Shown in pieces: positions 43,317 to 53,743 of a DNA stretch of 64,000 bases. Positions within the stretch are counted from its first letter, which is position 1. Every line of letters starts with the position of its first letter. The position numbers and the translations under genes are program-made. Origin of the DNA: Lomentospora prolificans (lineage: Eukaryota; Ascomycota; Sordariomycetes; Microascales; Microascaceae); assembly GCA_029532625.1 (NCBI GenBank), contig JARFXM010000011.1:3051501-3115500 (forward strand), given 5' to 3'. Below the pieces are notes generated by a model, which did no database searches, was not told the origin of the DNA, and saw only the letters and a list, made by a program, of their open reading frames with translations.

Positions 43317-43591
43317 TCAAGACCACTGCTTCATGGAGTTCTGGAGATACTGGGTGTACATATTAGGCTGGGCGTTGTCTGCAAGTGGGCTAACATTAGC
43401 AAAGAGAAGAGGCGATGTAGACGTCTCTGCAGCGGATGGCACTCACGTTGCGCGTTGGACTTGGACTTGGCCTTGGCGACGGAAACGGAATCGGCAGTCA
43501 TGACACTCTCAGTGTCGTAGTTGGAGCTCTGCTTGGACTCGGTAGAGTAGCGAGCCTTGGAGGAGGCCTTCTGTGCGAGGGACTTGAGCAT
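43317..43591 (-). CDS. Small protein of unknown function, 68 residues
   Basis: Two exons (43591-43447 and 43378-43317) separated by a 68-nt intron (GTGAGT..GCAG). The joined frame gives MLKSLAQKASSKARYSTESK, a Ser/Tyr/Asp-rich middle (SNYDTESVMTADSVSVAKAK), and a C-terminus QPNMYTQYLQNSMKQWS. The N-terminal 15 residues could form an amphipathic basic helix, plausible for a mitochondrial presequence or membrane anchor. The middle is rich in likely phosphorylation sites. The splice and the sharp, aromatic C-terminus make a chance frame unlikely. I recall similar small conserved proteins in filamentous fungi but not a function, so none is assigned. Confidence 0.65.
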
Positions 43592-46589
43592 TTTGATGGG
43601 CTTGGCGGAGAGGATTGGTCGGTTGTGGGAGGTTATGTTGGCGGTAGTGTGTGTAAGTGGTAATACTAGAATATTAGAGTGAGAATAGAATTGTCACTGA
43701 AGCTTTTGGCACAGTTGATCCTTTTGTGTTTGAGTTGTGAGATGCTCTCTCAAATTTCAGGCCAGAATCGAGGGGATCTCCAGACCATTATATATTACAA
43801 TGGCCGTAAGGGTAGCCTTCCCCGGTTGCCGATTCTCATCTCCATCTTCCGAAGTCTCGCCCGGTTTCTGGTTTCCAGGCGAGACCATTGTCTGCGCCAG
43901 CCACACCAAGATGCGCCCTTTGACTTGCATGGATATCAGGCCAAAGAGAATTGCGACATGCGCATGTGGGTGTGGTGGGGTGTCAAGATACTCGAATACC
44001 TTTAATAATGCAACCGAATCATATTATACTGTGGGAAGCAAAGTACCCCACTAACAATATCTTCAACCTCGTCCCAGGCATCCAAATAAACCCTTGCTAG
44101 TCTGGCAACAGAGCGTCAGCCGGAGCGATCTCGACCGGCCGCCACGCTACTTTGGTTTCATCGGCAGGTTGCCAGCTTGCATGACGACGACGGCATGAGT
44201 CACCGCTGGCTGGTAGCGTGGGCTGTCGAATTTTGAGAGCCAACATCGGGCGTGGACATGGAACTTGAACTTGTGGTCAATTGATCGTACACCGTATTTC
44301 CTCGCGTTTGTGCCTCCGCTTGCGCCTCGCATCCAATCTAATTTGTGACGGCGTGGGAGTCAGAATCAATAGTGTTGGCGTTGGTCATCAAGGCCCGTCG
44401 CTGGGGCTTAGCCAGCTTGGGGCTTGGCTCGAGGCTTGCGCCCTCAAGGGTTCTGAAATGTGTGTTTTTTTTTCTTTCTTCTCCTGTGACGACCAAATAA
44501 GCTCATTGCAATGGTGGGGACGAGCCGTCTCTTTCAAGATCATAACATCCCAGCGCGCGTCCTACAGTCAAATTCGCTGAATGATTGATAGAGCCATTAC
44601 TAGTTGTTTGATCGTTCTTTGGTTGGATCGTGCACCAATTGATCACTGGCCTTCCTCATGATGCAAAGCCGCTGTGAAAGGATGAAAAGAATTGCAAAAG
44701 CTCGACGCCATTGCGCAGCCGCGTAGAGAACGAACCAGTAGGGGCACGAAAAAAAGGTTCTGCCTAAGACCCAGGCCCATTTCGACGCGACCAAACCACA
44801 CGTCATGGTTTGATCCTTTGGGACCTCCGCCGCGTCCAAGCTTTGCCCTTTCCTTCCATGGCGCGTCAGGAAAGTTCCGTAATAATTTACAGTCATCGTT
44901 TTCAGCGACGCAAATTGCGACCTCGTCATGGCCACGTGCGCTTGCGGTGAAATCGTCGGGTGCCGTGACAGCGGGGACCCCAAACTTGCTCCGCCGTCCT
45001 CGCGCTGCGCCGAAGGCTGTCTGGCCCGTGATTGACACGCCGGCGATGACTTCGTGGGTGTGATGGGTGGGTGAGTGAGGCGTGATTGCGGCGACGACCG
45101 TGGCGGTGCACCACTTTTGCTCTTCGGCTCTACGAAGTAGAATTAATGCCACGAATTCCAAGAAACGTAGGGCCGACCAGTCGCTGTTTGGCCACTCTGC
45201 GGAAGTAGACAGGAAAGGCATTAGATAATAATATCTTGCAAGTTTGATAGACACCACCCCTCCAATACCGTAGAGTTTTCCCGATTTCTCACCATCAATC
45301 TGTTGAGTATAACGCGGTTCCTCGTTTTCCAGGACTGGAACAATGTTCAACAACTCTTTTCGCTTTGTCGCCGCCTCTACCAGTCGCTCTAGATTATTCT
45401 CCTCATTTCTGTTGGGCAAGAAGAATGACAATAATCTGTTAACTCCACACGATCTAGAACCGGCATGGTGGAATATTCCTGCCCAGCCTCCGGGGTTCAT
45501 ACTCGAAGGTGTCAACACTGGCAATAAGCTGCCTCAAAAGGCTCTTTAACCCCACTTATAATATTGTAGGGCTTTCGCCGTCCTACACAGTTACCCGCTT
45601 AGCAGCCGCTATTCAATGATGCCCCACAATGACTCGAATTCTCCAGTATTATCTGTGGGATCCCAATCCACAAGACTCCATTCGTTGAGGACCCCAATGT
45701 CTAGTGTCAGAGCCACCTGCTCGAGTCTATAAGGTCCAGCCGATGAGCGCTCTATCGCCATGATGTCCGGTTCTAAAGAGGGCATACCGACAGACCCGAC
45801 TGTGGGGCCTGATAACTGTGCGGCTCCCTGTTGTTGACTTATGGGACAAACGGCAGCGGAGGAAACTGAAAAAAAAAAAAAAAAATTCGGAGTTACGAGG
45901 CGGCCTAGCTCTACACTTCGATGGCGCTCTGTTCGAGTCATCAAGTCCACCAGGGGCTTCCATAATGTGACTAGTTGTCCTTCGGTTGGAAGAAGCTGCT
46001 GCTTGAGCTTGAGCCAAATTTGCTCGGTTTCAAGACTCCATGGATTGCTGCATACATGCATAAGGAAGATTCCAAACGCATGCCATGGAATCGTGCCCTT
46101 TATTTGTCATCTCCATCTCTCTCCGGCGGTCTCGGTCTTGAGAGTATGAGCGGAGTTGATGGTGGTGACGAAGGCTTCGAGAGATGCCTACTCCATTTCC
46201 GGCCCTTTGGGGGGTTCGAACGACCCATATATCACAAGTTCAACCTTTGAGAAAAAGAGCGAAACCATGGTCTTGACAAAATTATCCAGATCACTGTCCA
46301 GGCGTAGCCTTTGTAGATCAGCCTTTTCCACTGTTGATTTTGCCACATTAAATATCGCAAGCCGGACCTCAGGGCTGGCCAGAGCCGTCTGTAGAGTACG
46401 GACAAATTTTCACAGCTCGCATCTAACTAGGCAGACCGTCAGATCTCCTGGCTTTGGCCGCTCGAGCGAAGCCGAGGGAAACGCCGAACGCAAGTCCACC
46501 ATTAATGCCGGCGGGGCACTGTTGCTCGAACGATGTCATCGATAAGAGAGATCAGCCATGTCGGGCCTTTTCAGCTTGCAGTCAACCAA
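43592..46589. other. Long gene-poor region with chance-like frames and a 17-nt A tract
   Basis: A minus frame at 44643-45500 (285 codons from its first ATG) has no domain, no clear hydrophobic pattern and contains plus-strand frames of similar length, so I do not call it a gene. At 45609-46061 a minus frame contains an odd NFFFFFS run caused by the A tract at 45869-45885; the flanks (QIWLKLKQQLLPTEG, VLNEWSLVDWDPTDN) look protein-like and may be a decayed gene, family unknown. Confidence 0.4.
45869..45885. repeat. Poly-A tract (17 nt)
   Basis: It lies inside the protein-like minus frame at 45609-46061, much like the A tract inside the esterase remnant at 28.5 kb. Confidence 0.95.
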
Positions 46590-47440
46590 GTAGATCTGCC
46601 ACCAGAGTGATTCCAAACCAAATCCCCGATGACCAAATATTCATACCCATCAAGTCGGCATTCGAGCAGTACTCTCCGGACAGCTTCGAGTTCGTCCTCG
46701 GCAGAGCGAAGAGTGTAGGCCCGGAATCAAACACCGTCACAGGGAACACGTAATCGGACCGAGGGCATGTTCTATCCTTCGATCAACCTAGTTATCGCGA
46801 CGGGGTCTCGCGTTTCCAGCAGTCTTCTTTTCAAACCTATCGGAACCCACGAAACAACCAACCCTCGCGGCATGGCACAAGCTGCAAAAGCAAATTGGCG
46901 AGGCCAAATCCACCGTCATCAGCGGAGAAGGGGCTACCGGCGTCGAGGTTACTGGCGAGGTAACATCTATTTACGGGTCAAAGAAGGCGCTTACCGTTTT
47001 AGTCAGCGCCCGACAAGCCGCTGAAAGCCGTTTTACCATCTGTCCGTGCAGTTATAGACGGTGACCTCATGAAACTGGGTGTCAAACTTGTTACCAATAC
47101 CTGAGCGACGGGAGCGAAGGAGCTGCCGGATGGACAGACGGAAGTATATTTGTCTGATGGCTCTGCTATTGTGGCGGATCTGTATCCACCACTCCACGAT
47201 ATCCAGTTGAATAAGTGATTTTTACCACGGAGCTTCATGGCCAGATGCAACATTATTAACGGGGCCACCCGTGAGGTAGACAAAAAGATGATCTTTCTGT
47301 CGCCGGGGGAAAAACTGGCAAGCGGTGATATCGGCAACTGGAAGCGTTTTGGCGTCATGGTGTCGTATCTCAAAGGCAGGAAGCTTTCCGTGGATATAGC
47401 GCAAAAGTTATATAGGAGGAAGCAAGCATTTGCGGCATGC
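46590..47440 (+). pseudogene. AMID/AIF2-like FAD-dependent oxidoreductase pseudogene
   Basis: Pieces in family order but in different frames. RVIPNQIPDDQIFIPIKSAF with DSFEFVLGRAKSVGPESNTV ends in a stop at about 46751. Then LVIATGSRVSSSLLFKPIGT (the ATGS loop of the FAD domain). After a frameshift near 46865, KLQKQIGEAKSTVISGEGAT and VEVTGEVTSIYGSKKALTVL form the second Rossmann motif (family GAGPTGVEVAGE; here ISGEGATG). Next EVYLSDGSAIVADLYPP, another stop at about 47216, then SGDIGNWKRFGVMVSYLKG, the GDVG-type FAD motif and C-terminus. The N-terminal GxGxxG start is missing or degenerate. Several independent lesions, so not a sequencing slip. Functional relatives oxidise NAD(P)H at membranes. 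Confidence 0.75.
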
Positions 47441-47809
47441 GGCGATGTAAGATATGGGAGCAAGTTTCAGGGCAACCACATTGGCTCCGAAGTATTGAAT
47501 ACGGAAATCCTCACATTTAGGCAGCTCGCCATTAATATTCCACGTTGTCGAGAATAGCCAAGTATGGCGGCAGTAGTAATACCCTAGAACTGGCAAGTCA
47601 ACTTGACTTGTACCTAGTTATTCAGTAATTGCAGTTATTGTGTGTATTTACAAACCGGGCGCTTCATGCGGCCGCTCAAAAAGTATATATGACGAAAAGA
47701 AAACACCCTCAAGTGTCCAACACGGCTTCGAGTTCTCCCTTTCCCCCCTTTCATGTAGTCGACTAATAGTGATAGACGCCATCGTTGACAATATATTGAT
47801 TTGCCCCTT

Positions 47810-49090
47810 TTAGAGACACTGAGAGTACCAATCATTCTGCTTGGTGCAAGTGTAAGGGGAAACACACTGGGTAGCACCGGTATATCCATTACCACCACAT
47901 TGGCCCCATCGGGGAACGGTACCGCTACCACTTCCGCTAGACGTAGTAGGCGTGGTGGCTCGAGTAGTGGTGGTGGTGGCTCCGGCGCGGGTGGTAGTCG
48001 TGGTTGGGCTAGGGTTGGAAGTTCCAGTCTGCCAGCCACGGTTGCGAGAGAGTTCATACCACCACTGCCGGAACATCCACGCATCGAAGTCTGTGATTTC
48101 GGTGGCAGAGCCAGCAAGCATGATGAAGTTGGAGACTCCAGTAGGCGTCCAATCGTAGACTAAGATTGCAAGTATATTAGCCATCCAAAGACCAAGCAAG
48201 CAGACGTCTAGAAAGTATTAATACTGATGAAGAAATGATCACTTACAGTCATCAAGACCAAAGGTGTGGCCCATCTCATGCAAGAGAATATGGATGTTCT
48301 CGCTGCTTAAAGCACCCATGAAGTATTCGCGGCCGATCCTTTGACCCCAATCGCCACCAGCACCACCGCTCATACCATCGGTAAGCCAGAGAGAGTTATC
48401 GTAGTGCCTGGAAGCACCTCCGGGGCACGAGCCATAGTTGTTATCCTGGTGGAAGAAGCGACCACAGCGTGGATCGCACTCGGGGATGCCACCGGAATCA
48501 GTCGTCGTGTAGACGTCGATACCAGACGTCGAGCCCTGGAGGAGGCTGGTGTCCTTGACGGCCCAGCCAACGATGTTGACCTTGATCTCGCTGAAGGGGA
48601 AGTTGTCGAAGCCGTAGAGATACTTGAACCAGTTCTGATGCTGCTTGTTGACGGCCTGTGCGACCTGCGTGCGTTGTGCCTCGGTGACGACGGTGCTGGA
48701 TTCCCACCTAACACAAACGTTGATAGAGCTACGAGGTCATTGCCATTAGTGCTACCATTGGTCCACAGTCCTAGCGTCGTGATCAGCTCACCCAGAAGTA
48801 GCCATAATCTGATCCCAACCGTAGTTCTTGAATCCGAACAACCCATCGGAATAGGTCGCGAGGCAGTGGTTCCACACCTCCTTCAAGGGCGTGGCCAAGC
48901 TGGAGGGAGGGCTCCATCCGGACTGCCGCTTAATGGGTCGATTCCAAGCGCGGCTACCGAGTCCCCCTTTGGAGGGAGTCACGTTGTCCCACACGGAGCC
49001 ATCGAGATCAGAGGTCTTGGAGAGGTCCAGAGCAGAGGTAGAAGCCGCAAGGGCTAGAAGGACCGCCGGCGGTGTAATGAAACGCATCAT
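47810..49090 (-). CDS. Secreted zincin-like metallopeptidase with C-terminal cellulose-binding CBM1
   Basis: Three exons (49090-48792, 48707-48247, 48159-47810) encode 369 residues. A signal peptide (MMRFITPPAVLLALAASTSA) and a pro-like segment ending in the Kex2-type site RPIKR (residues 51-55) come first. The core has NYGWDQIMATSG, IPECDPRCGRFFHQD and then HEMGHTFGLDD at residues 243-253 joined to FYDW across intron 2. This is HExxHxxGxxD, the zinc site of zincins whose third ligand is Asp. A Thr/Ser-rich linker (TTTTTRAGATTTTTR) leads to a CBM1 of about 36 residues starting WGQCGGNGYTG and ending NDWYSQCL, with the aromatic residues and cysteines needed to bind cellulose. Expected to be tethered to plant-wall cellulose. 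The peptidase activity itself is inferred from the motif. Confidence 0.88.
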
Positions 49091-51402
49091 GAAGAGAGAG
49101 GAGAGAAGAAAGGTGGAACGAATAAGATTGGCACGAAAAGAAAATGCAAGCTGCTGCCCAGCGCAAAAATAAGGCACAGACGGAAGGCGAAAGAGCGAAG
49201 TAAAACAATCTATAATACTCCATCGAGGGACATCGCGACGATATTTATCGGCGAGGACAAGAACTCCAACCAGGGTCCAGATGTTGCCCTGCAATTTCGG
49301 CCACTCGTATCAATACTATGATGCACTCTCGATATAGAGTCGCCCGATTGACGATGGCTCCTCTTCTCCCTTGGCAAGAGCTGCCATCAGGGTGGCCCCG
49401 TTCTGGGCGGAATTGGTGGAGAATACGGCCAGAAGCCCGCAGCCAAGGGCCAGGGTCGAATCCAATGCTACAGCGCCACAATATTAAGGGATGGTGGAGC
49501 CAGAATTTCCTCCTATAGGCCGCCCAGAAGGTTGGGCGACAGGCGGGGTGACTTTCAGAATAGGGAAAAGTCCGAGATGGTTTTCACTAAAATTTCGTGT
49601 CCTGGGACGCCAAGAGCCGGGAAGGCTCCCAGTGGAGCGGATGGCCAGGCCCAGCGCCATGGAAACAAAAAAACGCCATTAACTGGAACGAAGCTCCTCC
49701 CTCCATTCCGATCTGACGAGTCTCTGGCGAGTTTTTGCCTTGAATGTTTCTATCGGAAGCGAAAGGAATCATTTGAGGCCTCAGCTTTCAGGCGAAACTC
49801 CACCGGACGAGCTGATAGGCCCGCGTGGTGGCACTATATCTAGGTTGTAATATACTCACTGCTCGTTCCAGAGTTGGTGCAACCACACACCGGCACCCTG
49901 GTCTCGTCAACTAAGGTTCAGCCTCTAGTGAGACCACACTTAGTAATCCGAATAGAAAGCGCGGAGTCATCGAGGATATCGATAGGGATAGAGCCTCAGC
50001 CAGGATGGCACCAGAATCATTGGACATGGGCCCGTTCCAGACTTCGCACGGTGGCTTGACGAACATGTGTATTGAGCCCTCAACATCAAGCACCGCCTAG
50101 TTGGGCCTTGTGAATGTGAGGGGAAGCTTTCAGTAAGGGAAATGCCCCTGTTATAGGAGTGTTGTGTTAGGCTCAGATAATAATTTTTCTGAAGCTGGGT
50201 GGATGCAGGCGGAGGGGTGATATTCCCAGCTTTCTTACCCCCCAATTTAATACGATATTGTTCAGCTGATGCTAATCTAAACTCTTTGAGACTGCATCGA
50301 TCTTCTCATCGACTACTACATCCCTCACTATTCGCGCACGACGTCCTGCTGACCGATTCTATCAGGGCAAGAACCCCTCTTCTAGATGACCTCTCGGTCT
50401 CGCAGGGGTAGTATCGGCCCCAATATGGAGAATGGATGGACAAGAGAGTTAATTTTGGAAAGATAGGAACACACCGTTGACGTTTTGCCCCCCGCCGTGT
50501 ACGGCGATGTCTGTCAATCCGGCGAATAACCCTAACGTTGAAACTAACTAGGTCCTATTAACCAATGAGATTCAGTCTCTATTGGGGTGCATAACCGTAG
50601 AGAGCAACGAAAGTCTCTAGGGGGTGGAAGAAATGGCCCTCAGTAGAAACAGCACTTGAACTATAGTTCCGCGACCTAATGATGCTCGTTTCGCGAGGCG
50701 GTAGTCAGCCTAGCCCAGTGACTAAGACGAGTCGCATAAACCCCTATTCACCATATTTGGTAGTCAACACCTCTGAGAGCCTAAATCCGAGTGCACAATG
50801 TGGTAGGGGTATGGAGTTGAAGTAATTATTATTAAATGTTGATAGTAGGTATTCTCCATCAATTCCCAAGGTTGTCCGGGGGAGAATGCTGTGCCAGTCC
50901 TATGGCGGAAATTTCATAGAAACCGATCTATCTTCCACACTTATATAACAATACCACGAGTTTCAAATTTGTCGTGTTTAGCCATACTCACTTGATTTAG
51001 GTACGTAGCATATTCACCAATAACGTCATATAGAATCTCATCAGATCATTCACCTCTAGTCAACGACCAAGGAGGTATTAATAGCTGATAACTAGCAACT
51101 GTCTTTCCCTAGAGCTAGCTATTGATGCCAGCAAGATACAGCCTATCATGCGATCGAAACCTTAGCTTCAGGCGTAGAGAGGTATTTGGGGTGATATGAG
51201 GTCGTTTCAGCACAGATGAGAATCTGAAGCTAACGGATGTAGGAGGGGGCAGTCAAAGACTCGGCATATTGATACGAGTGGAATTTTACGGCCACGTCAC
51301 CCAGCGCATATCCTAAGCTTCAAGTTTTTAACTTCATTTTATATATATTAATAGACCATTATATACAACAATTCCGCTTTCGCCGCCCCTACAAGTAGCC
51401 CA
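49091..51402. other. Long intergenic region
   Basis: Two minus-strand genes flank it, so it contains the promoter of the CBM1 gene (left) and the 3' end of the esterase (right). I see only short, domain-free frames. An AT-rich stretch at 51330-51365 includes TATATATTAATA. Confidence 0.4.
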
Positions 51403-53743
51403 TTACGCAGGAATACTAGGAGCAAGGCTGAGCCAGAAATCGCACCTGGCCCCACGGCCACCCTCCCACGAATCGGCATTGCTAGCCTGAATGGCGTTAA
51501 GCTGACCGGGTCCGGCGAACTGGGTGACGGTGGTTCCCCACGAGTTAGCGAAGTCGTAAGCAACGCCTCCAGTCTGGTTAAGGTTGAGGAGCTGAGGGTT
51601 CGAAGTGGTCCAAGCGGGCCAAGCAGAGGCGTCGTTGGCAGCAGCAGGGTTGGCGGCGGAAGCGCCGTTGGCGATGGTGTTGGGGATGGACGGGTTGCCT
51701 CCGGTGATGAAGTTGCCCCAGATGCCTGTTTGTAGAGAATTTGTTAGTGACTGCATTGCCACGCGCTTGCAAGAAAGAATTGGACTTACGCTGGAAAGCC
51801 AAGGCCATATCGGGGCCAATGTTGTCCGTCCTGGGTCCAAAGTAGGCATTCATATCGGTAGTATGGAAGGCGAAGGGCACGCTATACTGGTAGTGGTAGG
51901 CCTTCTTGGAGCCACTAGTGTAGGCATCGGACATCCAGTAGGCAGGGCAGACGAAGGTGCTTTCGCCGAGGATAGCGTTACCGCGCTGCTGCTGGCCGTT
52001 GGCATCCTGGCTCACCTGGAGGTGGTTAGCACCGGAGACGCCGTTGGTCTCGTAAAAGGGCCCGGTGGCGCTAGTGAGAGCGGAGTTGGGGTTCGCCGTG
52101 AGGATGGAGGTGATCTGGGCGGCGGAGAGATTGGGGAACTCCAGGGCGAGCCAGGCCTTGAGGTCGTTCTCGGTGGTGATGGTGTGGGGAACGAAGAGAG
52201 CGCCTTCGTTGGCAACATTCTACAAAGGGTCAAGTTAGCGAACAATAAACGACGGACGAATTGGCACGTTTGGAGACATACTCCGACAAGAAGACGTTCG
52301 CCGTTGACCTTCTTCTGCGACAGCTGCTGCGACGCGCGGGTGGTGATGTACGCGTTGTCAGTAACAGGGTAGAAAGCCCAATAACCGAAGGGCTGCGTTT
52401 GCGTGACGTCGTGGCTAGCCTGCTGAATGGCCATGCTATCGGCTGCCCTCAGGCAGCTGAGCACCTTTCCGGAGCTTCCGCAGCCGAGCTTGTTGGAAAG
52501 AGCGTAGTAGTTGGCTGTGACGGCCTTGGCATCGTACTTGTACTGGAAGGGCAAGTAGGGAGAGGCGGCGATGGCATAGTTGAAGAGGAGGGAGCCGAGG
52601 GAGCCGCCGACGGCGAGGCCGTGGTACATGACGGATCCAGCGCCAGCGGATTCGCCAGAGATGGTCACGCGGAGAGGGTCACCGCCGAATTGGCAGATGA
52701 AGAGCTTGACCCAGGCGAGGGCGAGCGCCTGGTCGAGGAGACCGGCGTTGACGACACCCTGGCTGCGGATTTCAGGAGAAGCGAGGAAACCAAATGCATT
52801 GAGCTAAACAGCCAAAGTTAGAGGTCATTTTTTCTGCACGGGGCAATCATCGGCTGCTTGTGATGACATGACACTTACGCGGTACTGGATAGAGACGACG
52901 ACAAAGCCCTTGTTGTTTGCGTTGATAATATCGGTCATGTCCTGCCTTCCATCACCGAAGCCGTAACCACCACCGTGGATCCAAACGAGGACGGGCAGGT
53001 TCTGAGCATTGGGAGGGGCATACACATTGAGGAAGAGACAGTCCTCATCGCCGGGAATCAAGGGCACGCCAGGGGAAGAGGGGAGGTTCTGCGGGCAGAT
53101 GGGGCCAAACTCGGTGGCGGCAGTCACGGAAGCGGCTAGGTTAAGAGGGGGCATAAGAGGAGCCTGCCAGCGGAGGTTTCCAGTGGGAGAGAGGGCATAG
53201 CGGATGCTAAATCGGCGAAAAGGCGCGGCACTTGGTTAGAAAAGGATTCCTTCCATGCATGAAATGATAGCTCTAGCGGAGCGGCCGAGCGCCGGACTGC
53301 AGATGGGATGACAGGAGGAAGAAAATGGTGGCACTGAGGTTGTCTGATTGGGGGGGAAGAGACCAGATCAAATGCTAGGCGTCGAGAGGGGCATTCGGCA
53401 CGGTGCGCGTGCGCTAAGGTGAAAATGGGAGGGGAGGACGAGTGTGGCTCGAAGAAACTTACCCCTTCCAGACGTTCAAGTCTGCGTCGGCATCGTGGTA
53501 TCCCTGGTACTTGGCATAACCAAGGTTGACGGTGCGAGTACTGCTCTGCGAACACGACAAGCCGCGCTTCTTGGAGGCTTCTGTGTGCTCGGTGGCCTCG
53601 GTGAGATTGGCGATGAGCTCGTCGATGAAGAGCACGACGGAATCATCTTCAGCGCGAGGAACAGCGGGCAAACCGGCGATGGGGGTGGCCAGGAGCGCGG
53701 TGGCCGCAGAAAGCGCGACGACGAGCCACTTGCGGAGGGCCAT
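51403..53743 (-). CDS. Secreted type-B carboxylesterase/lipase
   Basis: Five exons (53743-53463, 53206-52879, 52803-52282, 52219-51790, 51725-51403) give 627 residues. Intron 1 is long (256 nt), the rest 62-75 nt. A signal peptide (MALRKWLVVALSAATALLATPIAG) leads to a segment with an N-glycosylation-like NLT. The fold opens NLGYAKYQGYHDADADLNVW, and the family's first signature DEDCLFLNVYAP is followed by WIHGGGYGFGDG (oxyanion hole HGGG). Nucleophile S255 lies in TISGESAGAG, the acid is E382 (NVANEGALFV), and the base H496 (PFAFHTTDMN). All three residues are present. It would hydrolyse esters outside the cell; the acyl group is unknown. The carboxylesterase remnant at 28-29 kb belongs to the same superfamily. 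Confidence 0.93.

Noticed and set aside
44643..45500. 285-codon minus-strand frame
   Set aside because: No recognisable domain, and overlapping plus-strand frames are equally open; likely chance.
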